Shown piece after piece: positions 58,957 through 64,000 of a stretch of DNA of 64,000 nucleotides. A model generated the notes under the pieces. That model was not told the origin of the DNA. It was given only the letters and a program-made list of their open reading frames with translations, and did not search any database. Position numbers and translations under genes: made by a program. The DNA comes from an uncultured Bacteroides sp. Its GTDB lineage: Bacteria > Bacteroidota > Bacteroidia > Bacteroidales > Bacteroidaceae. Each line of letters starts with the position of its first letter. Within the stretch, counting starts at the first letter, position 1. The stretch lies in the NCBI GenBank assembly GCA_900542985.1, contig UQPQ01000001.1, forward strand, positions 50,640 to 114,639. Reading direction: 5' to 3'.

Positions 58957-59625
58957 ATGGAAGAAATGAAACAAACGACCGTGGTAATGACGGCAGAGGA
59001 AAAGGCGGAATTTGAAGCCTTCCAGAGAGAAAAAGCAAAGAAAGCGGCAGAGGAAAAAGCCAAGAATGACCGCGAAATGTACAAACAGATGGTGGATGAG
59101 GAGATAGCAAACTCCATTCCGGTACTGCTGGGCATCAGTGAGCAGATCAAGGCAAGCAAGCAGACTGTGATGGACAACTTCAAAACCATTCTGGAAATGA
59201 AGGCAGACCTTTTCAAGACCAAGGTGAAGGATGACCAGCGCAGCCATACCTTTACTAACAGTGAAGGCGACAAACGAATCACGCTGGGTGTGTATGTGAC
59301 CGACGGTTACCGTGACACGGTGGAAGACGGTATAGCCATTGTGAAGGAATACATCGAAGGTCTGGCCAAAGATGAAAAGACCAAGGCACTGGTGAGCATG
59401 GTGCTTCGTCTGTTGGCCCGTGATGCCAAGGGAACGCTGAAGGCTTCACGCATCGTGCAGCTTCGCAAAGTGGCCATGGAAACCGGAGATGACCGTTTCA
59501 TTGAAGGTGTGCGTATCATTGAGGAAGCCTACCAGCCGGAAGTGAGCAAACAGTTTATCCGTGCTGAAATCAAAAACGAAAACGGAATGTGGAAACCTAT
59601 CCCTCTGGGAATGACAGAATCATAA
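58957..59625 (+). CDS. DUF3164 family protein of Mu-like phages
   Basis: A 222-residue protein with an N-terminal charged coiled coil (EEKAEFEAFQREKAKKAAEEKAKNDREMYKQM). The conserved part follows (IKASKQTVMDNFKTILEMKADLFKTKV, SHTFTNSEGDKRITLGVYVTDGYRDTVEDGIAIVKEYIE, LKASRIVQLRKVAMETGDDRFIEGVRIIEEAY). This is the DUF3164 pattern found in the early operons of Mu-like phages. Function is unknown. Position supports the Mu-like assignment of the element. Confidence 0.8.
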   Translation: MEEMKQTTVVMTAEEKAEFEAFQREKAKKAAEEKAKNDREMYKQMVDEEIANSIPVLLGISEQIKASKQTVMDNFKTILEMKADLFKTKVKDDQRSHTFTNSEGDKRITLGVYVTDGYRDTVEDGIAIVKEYIEGLAKDEKTKALVSMVLRLLARDAKGTLKASRIVQLRKVAMETGDDRFIEGVRIIEEAYQPEVSKQFIRAEIKNENGMWKPIPLGMTES

Positions 59626-59636
59626 ATAATAGAACT

Positions 59637-59873
59637 ATGATACAAGAAGTGGAGAAATCTCCGAAAGTAGCCCTGTGCCGTGCTTGCTACGGTACAGGTA
59701 AAGTAAAGAAAGTTGTAGAATATCCCTCTCGGATCTTTGGAAAGAAGCGAAGCGAAACCGTTGAGGAAGTCTGCAGACAGTGTGAAGGAAGTGGCCGGGT
59801 AACGGTAAGCGCAAAAATGACGTTTGACATCCGTCCCTATAAACCTAAAGTAGAACCGTCTATGAACGATTAA
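59637..59873 (+). CDS. Small DnaJ-type zinc-finger protein
   Basis: A 78-residue protein from the ATG at 59637 (the open frame extends back into the previous gene). It carries CRACYGTGKVK and CRQCEGSGRV, two CxxCxGxG motifs as in the DnaJ cysteine-rich domain, so it probably binds one zinc. No J-domain is present. It may act in protein or nucleic acid binding during the lytic cycle. Confidence 0.7.
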   Translation: MIQEVEKSPKVALCRACYGTGKVKKVVEYPSRIFGKKRSETVEEVCRQCEGSGRVTVSAKMTFDIRPYKPKVEPSMND

Positions 59874-59879
59874 ACCTAT

Positions 59880-60113
59880 ATGGGAAAGCGGCACGGAGTC
59901 AGTTATCAGAAGCGTGTAGTAGAAGTAAACAGGATATATGACCATTATGCCAGTCACGGTGTACCGAACCGTGAAATATGGCGGCGGTACATATATCCTG
60001 TGTATGCTATTAGTGAGCGTACATTCTACAATATGCTTAAAGCGTCCGCAGACCCTAAAAATGATTTGCCGGACGATACGGTACAATTGAAATTTAACTT
60101 TGACTGGGAATGA
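59880..60113 (+). CDS. Small prophage protein with HTH-like core
   Basis: A 77-residue protein (YQKRVVEVNRIYDHYASHGVPNREIWRRYIYPVYAISERTFYNMLK). The pattern of two helices followed by ISERTFYNML resembles a small helix-turn-helix. It lies 6 bp after the zinc-finger gene and overlaps the virion morphogenesis gene by 4 bp (ATGA). A role as a middle or late gene activator like Mor/C is possible but unproven. Confidence 0.6.
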   Translation: MGKRHGVSYQKRVVEVNRIYDHYASHGVPNREIWRRYIYPVYAISERTFYNMLKASADPKNDLPDDTVQLKFNFDWE

Positions 60114-60670
60114 ATGAAAACGTAAAAAAAGTAGTGGCCCGGATACTGAAAGACATTCAGGTGGAAATGAGTGATGAGTTTGACAAGAACTTTGAACGGC
60201 AGGCTTTTTTCAGTGAGAAATGGCAGCGACGGAAAAGCCCCATCCGGAATGAAGGTAGAGCCATACTAACAGATACCGGGGCGCTTCGGAAAAGTATCGG
60301 AAGTCGGACAACGGAAAACAGCATTACCTTCTTTACCTCTCTGCCCTATGCGGCCATTCATAATGATGGCGGTGAAATAGTGGTGACCAAGCGGATGAAG
60401 CGTTTCTTCTGGCATAAGTATTATGAGGCAACCGGAGCGTTCGGTAGAAGAAAAGACGGCAAACTTCGAAAAGACAAACGAAATGTCCGGCTTGATACAG
60501 AAGCCGATTTTTGGATGTTCATGGCTTTAAAGAAAGCAGGAAGCACCATCAGGATTCCCCGACGCCGTTTCCTCGGCACATCGCCTGAAGTGGAAAAAGC
60601 CGTCCGTGAGATTGTAGAAGAGAACCTAACAGAGTATTTTACCATTGAATATAATATCATAAGAAAATGA
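60110..60670 (+). CDS. Virion morphogenesis protein (Mu gpG / tail completion type)
   Basis: A 186-residue basic protein with FSEKWQRRKSPIRNEGRAILTDTGALRKSIGSRTTENSITFFTSLPYAAIHNDGGEIVVT. This block (W-x-RK...L-x-DTG-x-LR-S followed by YAAIHNDGG) is the mark of the phage virion morphogenesis/tail completion family (Mu gpG, P2 gpS-like). The C-terminal RIPRRRFLGTSPEVEKAVREIVEE also fits. It is the first structural gene in the window and overlaps the next gene by 4 bp. Confidence 0.82.
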   Translation: MNENVKKVVARILKDIQVEMSDEFDKNFERQAFFSEKWQRRKSPIRNEGRAILTDTGALRKSIGSRTTENSITFFTSLPYAAIHNDGGEIVVTKRMKRFFWHKYYEATGAFGRRKDGKLRKDKRNVRLDTEADFWMFMALKKAGSTIRIPRRRFLGTSPEVEKAVREIVEENLTEYFTIEYNIIRK

Positions 60671-61101
60671 GAAAAGAACTTTACCGGATGCTTTGCCGGG
60701 AGCTGAAGGCCATTGACCTTATCAAGCACATAGACTTGTGGAACCATAATGTGGAATTCATCGAACAGGAAGAAAACTGGGAGCGTCCGGCTGTCTTTGT
60801 GGAATTCTGCCCTATACAGTGGAATGCGATTGTTCCCGGTGTGGAATACCGGGCAGAACCTTTGATTAAACTGCACATCGTGACGGACTGGGAAGGTTCG
60901 AGTGCTGAGGGCAGCGAGCTGCAGGAGGATGCGCTGAAGGTGTTTGACCTGTCCGGACTGCTTCATGCACAGCTTGCCGGATTGAGCGGGGAGACCTTTT
61001 TGGAGCTGGATCTGGTGGAGAGTGATACCAATCACAACCATGAGGATATTGTGGAAAGTATCGAGGTATATCAGTGTGTGGCCATCAAGCGGCTGCAATA
61101 G
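60667..61101 (+). CDS. Prophage protein after the virion morphogenesis gene (possible tail terminator)
   Basis: A 144-residue acidic protein (KELYRMLCRELKAIDLIKHIDLWNHNVEFIEQEENWERPAVFVEF, PLIKLHIVTDW, FLELDLVESDTNHNHEDIVESIEVYQCVAIKR). Its position after a tail completion protein and its alternating beta pattern suggest a tail terminator or joining protein. I do not recognise the family with confidence. It is closed by a strong terminator. Confidence 0.62.
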   Translation: MRKELYRMLCRELKAIDLIKHIDLWNHNVEFIEQEENWERPAVFVEFCPIQWNAIVPGVEYRAEPLIKLHIVTDWEGSSAEGSELQEDALKVFDLSGLLHAQLAGLSGETFLELDLVESDTNHNHEDIVESIEVYQCVAIKRLQ

Positions 61102-61118
61102 CCGTCTTTATTAGACAG

Positions 61119-61159
61119 AAAAAGCCGCGGACGTACAAATTACCGTCTGCGGCTTTTTT
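61119..61159. terminator. Bidirectional terminator between opposing prophage operons
   Basis: AAAAAGCCGC (61119-61128) pairs with GCGGCTTTTT (61149-61158), extended inward by GGACG/CGTCT to a 15-bp stem with one G-U. T runs follow on both strands. Confidence 0.9.
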
Positions 61160-61185
61160 GTTCAATACAGGCAAAGTAAACGCAA

Positions 61186-62025
61186 TCAGGCAGCCTCTTT
61201 CTTGTAAAGCATCATATCTGTGTAAGAAGAGTTGTAATTCATGTGAGCATTGAATTCCACCTTTGTGCAGTTTTCAAAAGGATTACCTAAATCCCTATTT
61301 TTACCTATCCATTCGCACAGCTCCAGAATTGAAGATTTGTTGGATGTGAAATATACGTATGAATGCCCCTTCAGTACATTCAGCACATCCAGATAGTCTG
61401 CCATATTCCAGTACATGTTATAGGTCCCTACGTCAGTGGACAGATAGGGCGGATCAACAAGAAATACTACTCCAGGAATATCTTTATACCGGTTGAATAC
61501 TTCCTTGTAATCGCAAGATACGATTTCCAGCCCTTCGAGATAGTCCGTACATTCCGGGTAGCCGGTCTTGCGTATATTGTTGTATAAAGCTTCCTTCCGC
61601 ATATCCTGAACAGACAGTTTGTATTTCATGGAAAACAAGATAGAGGAGGAGAGGGTAATGAAATCCACATATCCGGTGCTATTCTCTTCCTGCTCGATGC
61701 GGCTGAATATTCGTTCACGCAGTTCTCCTTTAATGATTTTATGACGTGGTACGGAATTCCCTACCATTTCGCGAATGTCAGCAAGCAGCTGATTCGTTTG
61801 CGGAATGTGCTTCATGCGGAAGCGGTAGTTATCAAAGTCATTATAGATAACAGTAGAGTGGGGCTTGAGGGATTTGGTAATGTGAGACAACAATCCGGAG
61901 CCACCGAACAGGTCAACAAACAATGTTCCATCCGGATATTGCTCCAGCACTTTCATGAATTCCTTGGCTAACATACGCTTTTGCCCGACAAATGGGAGAG
62001 GGGCTGACAGATACATCTTTCTCAT
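61186..62025 (-). CDS. D12-class (Dam-like) adenine-N6 DNA methyltransferase
   Basis: A 279-residue enzyme with PFVGQKRMLA near 11-20 (D12 N-terminal motif), SAM-binding FVDLFGGSG at 36-44 and catalytic DPPY at 191-194. It has the D12 class layout with the target recognition region between. It overlaps the thymidylate-synthase-fold gene upstream by 4 bp (ATGA), so the two are coupled and expected to act together on DNA modification. No restriction endonuclease is next to it, so protection of phage DNA is more likely than a full R-M system. Sequence specificity cannot be told. Confidence 0.85.
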   Translation of the reverse strand: MRKMYLSAPLPFVGQKRMLAKEFMKVLEQYPDGTLFVDLFGGSGLLSHITKSLKPHSTVIYNDFDNYRFRMKHIPQTNQLLADIREMVGNSVPRHKIIKGELRERIFSRIEQEENSTGYVDFITLSSSILFSMKYKLSVQDMRKEALYNNIRKTGYPECTDYLEGLEIVSCDYKEVFNRYKDIPGVVFLVDPPYLSTDVGTYNMYWNMADYLDVLNVLKGHSYVYFTSNKSSILELCEWIGKNRDLGNPFENCTKVEFNAHMNYNSSYTDMMLYKKEAA

Positions 62026-62660
62026 ACGTTCAATTCAAATTTTACATTTTCATTGCCGGCAAGCAGCTGTTCTGTTTTGTCGATGTTGTTTTCGTAAATA
62101 TGCACATTCCCCAGATTCAGGGTGATGGATTTTAGTGGCAACTCAATCTGTCTTGATATTAGATACAAATGATAAATATCTGCCGGCAGTCCTAAATTCG
62201 CATCGCTGCTTCGCTGATAGGCGGTCATGACCAGTTCTCCTTGCTCTATCTGGAACTGAACAAGACTAAGGCATGGAGCCTGGTTGCTTTCTGTTCCTGT
62301 AGATCCGAGAAACAATATATAGTTTTTGCTGTTCCTTTTTTCCCTGTTTATGCGTTCGATGAGTGGCGGCAGTTTTTCAAAATAGGTTGGGTAGCTGTTC
62401 ACAAGGATAGAGCCGCAGTAGTCCCACCAGTTGATTCCGGCCTCCCTGTATTTTTCCACGTTTCGTTCGCCCCTCATAAACAGTTGTAACTCGTTTTTTA
62501 ACTTCTTCCGCGCTATGGTATGCCCCTCGAATATATCAAGAAGGTCGGCAGGGAGCAGCGTCAGCTGTTCATTCAGTAGGTAGCGGATATTCCCTTTTTT
62601 ATTGCTTTGCATCTTTCCGGACGAAAGCACCTTGCCTAAGATTTGATAATACTTGTCCAT
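62022..62660 (-). CDS. Thymidylate-synthase-fold enzyme, possible dCMP hydroxymethylase
   Basis: A 212-residue protein. Catalytic Cys130 is in APCLSLVQF, the phosphate-binding Arg150 in AYQRSSD with D153, and H187/Y189 are in GNVHIYENN. Spacing to E. coli TS is exact for C146-R166-D169-N177 (20, 3 and 8). At the N177 position it has Asp161 (LGLPADIYH), the change linked to dCMP instead of dUMP preference and found in T4 dCMP hydroxymethylase. The His after the catalytic Cys is Leu. It is shorter than TS (264). It is coupled to a DNA methylase gene and preceded by a promoter element. Confidence 0.78.
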   Translation of the reverse strand: MDKYYQILGKVLSSGKMQSNKKGNIRYLLNEQLTLLPADLLDIFEGHTIARKKLKNELQLFMRGERNVEKYREAGINWWDYCGSILVNSYPTYFEKLPPLIERINREKRNSKNYILFLGSTGTESNQAPCLSLVQFQIEQGELVMTAYQRSSDANLGLPADIYHLYLISRQIELPLKSITLNLGNVHIYENNIDKTEQLLAGNENVKFELNV

Positions 62661-62685
62661 GATATGAATGTTATTTATTGCGATA

Positions 62686-62693
62686 CAAAGGTA
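62686..62693 (-). promoter_or_regulatory. Candidate -7 element for the TS-fold/methylase operon
   Basis: On the minus strand this reads TACCTTTG, matching TAnnTTTG, 26 bp before the start codon at 62660. It gives the modification genes their own promoter. Confidence 0.5.
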
Positions 62694-62731
62694 GGGTAGG
62701 GGAGTTTGCCTTTAGTGGGAGGAAGTCCTGA

Positions 62732-62974
62732 TTACACTGCACACAAATTGCAGTCGGTTTTAAAACGCTTGATCAGGTCATACACCTTTCGCTCACTGAT
62801 GCCATATCGTAGGGAAAGCGTAGCTACGATATAAGACACTTTTTCACCATTGGTCTGCAACTTGTTATATTCATTATATAGTTCTATATATTGCACGTCA
62901 TCGGGTCGTATGCCCATGTAATGGCACGTTTTTAAAAGCTCTCTGTTCAATTTTAGTATCTCAATTACTTTCAT
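62732..62974 (-). CDS. Small prophage protein with HTH-like C-terminus
   Basis: An 80-residue protein (MKVIEILKLNRELLKTCHYMGIRPDDVQYIELYNEYNKL, VATLSLRYGISERKVYDLIKRF). The segment LRYGISERKVYDLIKRF reads like a recognition helix-turn-helix. A role in transcription of phage genes is plausible. It sits between the modification operon and the structured RNA element. Confidence 0.6.
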   Translation of the reverse strand: MKVIEILKLNRELLKTCHYMGIRPDDVQYIELYNEYNKLQTNGEKVSYIVATLSLRYGISERKVYDLIKRFKTDCNLCAV

Positions 62975-62990
62975 ATCCAGTTAAATTTCG

Positions 62991-62998
62991 TACATTTG
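62991..62998 (+). promoter_or_regulatory. Promoter -7 element for the structured RNA
   Basis: TACATTTG matches TAnnTTTG on the plus strand, against the surrounding minus-strand genes. The RNA's first stem begins at 63003, 5 bp after the element, where transcription would start. Confidence 0.6.
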
Positions 62999-63002
62999 CA
63001 TT

Positions 63003-63152
63003 GTCTCACTTATCATTGCGCAGAATAGCGCTTACATAAAAAAGCCTCTTACTGGCGAACGAGGGTATCTGCCCCCGGTCGTGCCGGTAAGAGGTGCTTT
63101 ATGTTTAAATGGTAAGTGAGACGACTATTTAACAGGCCGGGGGCTTTTTTTT
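63003..63152 (+). ncRNA. Candidate structured RNA: three-way junction with loop-terminator complementarity
   Basis: P1 joins 63003-63016 with 63109-63122 (14 bp, one G-U). Inside it, P2 is GCGC-AGAATA-GCGC at 63018-63031. P3 is a long arm of 63034-63056 with 63083-63104, including a 12-bp helix. The apical loop of P3 contains GCCCCCGG (63071-63078), which is the exact complement of CCGGGGGC at 63137-63144, just before eight Ts. A pseudoknot or alternate terminator is possible. It has its own -7 element and no coding frame. On the minus strand, P3 is followed by a T run and could terminate the gene at 63178. Confidence 0.72.
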
Positions 63153-63177
63153 ATCCTTCCCCCGAAGGGATTGTCAA

Positions 63178-63663
63178 TCATTCAATCCGATATAAATCCA
63201 AGTTGAATACATCTTTCCTTTTCCATCCTTCAGCCAGTGTGTTTTGGATGTGTCTGACCGCTTGAATGTAGAAGTCCTTCAGATTATCCAACTTTTCAAA
63301 GGTATGGTATTCGGGCTGTTCATCCGAACCGAATTTGAATGTAACCGGAAGGGTCTCTCCGCCCGTCTGAACGGCCAAATCGTATGCTGCCTTATAGTTG
63401 TATTGGTTCTCCGTAGAAAGCCATACAGGGGCGCCATTATAGGCGAATCCGGATAGGATAGCTGCATCAGTCTGGCTGTTATACCATGACATAACCAATG
63501 TGCGGATTTCCTCATCAGTAGGCTTGTGTCCGAACTCCTCTTCCATGTAGGAGGCAGAGCCGTTCTCTTTTTCCTGCACATCCCATCGGATGCGCCATTT
63601 GTCTTTAACCGGGTTCGTGCATTCCATCAGCGAAACCCCGGAACTTCCTTCAACTCTTCTCAT
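63178..63663 (-). CDS. DUF4376-like prophage protein
   Basis: A 161-residue protein with WDVQEKENGSASYMEEEFGHKPTDEEIRTLVMSWYNSQTDAAILSGFAYNGAPVWLSTENQYNYKAAYDLAVQTGGETLPVTFKFG. This resembles the DUF4376 pattern (L-S-G-F-x-x-N-G-x-P-V-W-L-S) found in phage tail-associated or tail fibre assembly proteins. It overlaps the upstream gene by 4 bp. It may also serve in the cargo region, so the tail link is tentative. Confidence 0.65.
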   Translation of the reverse strand: MRRVEGSSGVSLMECTNPVKDKWRIRWDVQEKENGSASYMEEEFGHKPTDEEIRTLVMSWYNSQTDAAILSGFAYNGAPVWLSTENQYNYKAAYDLAVQTGGETLPVTFKFGSDEQPEYHTFEKLDNLKDFYIQAVRHIQNTLAEGWKRKDVFNLDLYRIE

Positions 63664-63986
63664 GTAAACACGTATTTGGTTCTACCTTTGCCGAATGTCT
63701 CTGTCTTGATGGTCGTTTCAAACGGGAAACCATCCGGCATTTCCTTTACTTGTGCGAGAATATTCTTCATTTCCTCGCTGTTGGTGAAGAACTTCTTTGC
63801 TTCGCCGTTCACTTCGATGGCCACAATACAGCGGTCTTCTCCCTGCTCGGTCTTGATACCGGTCTCAAAGTCCTTCACTACAATCGGTAAGTTTACCAGT
63901 TCCCGGATGCTTACCACCACACCGGGAAATCGCTTCTTGCCGTCCTCCGGCTTGTAAGCGACATTCAAGTCTTTAAAACTTCTCAT
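63660..63986 (-). CDS. Prophage protein of unknown function
   Basis: A 108-residue protein (RFPGVVVSIRELVNLPIVVKDFETGIKTEQGEDRCIVAIEVNGEAKKFFTNSEEMKNILAQVKEMPDGFPFETTIKTE). The beta-strand pattern suggests an OB-like or related small domain that binds nucleic acid or protein, but I cannot identify it. Its start at 63986 is just inside the window edge, and it overlaps the DUF4376-like gene by 4 bp, so the two are coupled. Confidence 0.65.
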   Translation of the reverse strand: MRSFKDLNVAYKPEDGKKRFPGVVVSIRELVNLPIVVKDFETGIKTEQGEDRCIVAIEVNGEAKKFFTNSEEMKNILAQVKEMPDGFPFETTIKTETFGKGRTKYVFT

Positions 63987-64000
63987 TTCTTTGCCTGTTA

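Larger units (their letters stand above)
51095..64000. mobile_element. Mu-like transposable prophage, left part
   Basis: The region has Mu-type order: a repeat-rich end, a minus-strand HTH repressor opposite plus-strand early genes, a MuA-like transposase, a MuB-like ATPase, small early genes, GemA-like and DUF3164 proteins, then a virion morphogenesis protein. Many genes overlap by ATGA. G+C looks higher than in the host part. The left boundary is placed near the direct repeats at 51108 and 51145, within about 50 bp. The right end is outside the window, so neither the target duplication nor completeness can be checked. Confidence 0.88.

Noticed and set aside
62975..63177. CRISPR-like or simple repeat reading of the structured region
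   Set aside because: The similar segments are complementary arms of hairpins, not direct repeats with spacers.

Overview
The window comes from a gut-type Bacteroidales chromosome (Bacteroides/Phocaeicola-like). The evidence is a starch utilisation (sus) locus in classical order, SusC/SusD pairs, TAnnTTTG promoter elements, an absence of strong Shine-Dalgarno sites, DAP-type peptidoglycan genes and adjacent glycine-lipid acyltransferase genes. No rRNA operon or CRISPR array is present.

Layout. 1-7.9 kb: the 5' part of recO (minus), tRNA-Glu(UUC), rpsT, gyrB, a large GH77 4-alpha-glucanotransferase, about 930 bp without a recognisable gene, and a small outer-membrane barrel. 8.3-12.5 kb (minus): a lipoprotein with a glycosidase-like TIM barrel, a SLC45-type disaccharide permease and a SusR-like sensor/regulator. 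12.7-23.0 kb (plus): susA, susB, susC, susD and susE; no susF follows. 23.3-30.2 kb: a second SusC/SusD pair followed by a secreted fusion of a glycerophosphodiesterase-like domain and an alkaline phosphatase. 30.6-32.7 kb: a lipoprotein overlapping a PagL/acyloxyacyl-hydrolase-like barrel. 32.9-48.3 kb (minus): the division and cell wall (dcw) cluster, in transcription order rsmH-ftsL-ftsI-murE-mraY-murD-ftsW-murG-murC-ftsQ-ftsA-ftsZ, with a yqeY-like gene at the end. 48.6-50.4 kb: glsA and glsB, for glycine lipid synthesis.

From about 51.1 kb to the window end lies the left part of a Mu-like transposable prophage. It has a repeat-rich left end, a minus-strand HTH repressor facing plus-strand early genes, a MuA-like DDE transposase, a MuB-like ATPase, GemA-like and DUF3164 proteins, and a virion morphogenesis protein. 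These are followed by a minus-strand cargo block holding a D12-class adenine methylase and a thymidylate-synthase-fold enzyme. The right end lies outside the window.

How the genes work together. SusC-E bind and import starch oligosaccharides, SusA and SusB cleave them, the permease moves maltose inward, SusR senses it, and the GH77 enzyme processes cytoplasmic maltodextrin. The second SusCD plus phosphatase set looks built for a phosphodiester-containing ligand.

The most unusual items are in the prophage. (1) 63003-63152 can fold into a three-way-junction RNA whose apical loop is complementary to its own terminator, with a Bacteroides-type promoter just upstream. (2) The thymidylate-synthase-like protein has Asp at the position where Asn selects dUMP, which suggests a dCMP-modifying enzyme. 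(3) A 49-nt tRNA-like element has a canonical T-arm, acceptor stem and CCA but no room for normal D and anticodon arms. (4) There are iterated operator-like motifs and a G-tract cluster near the repressor.
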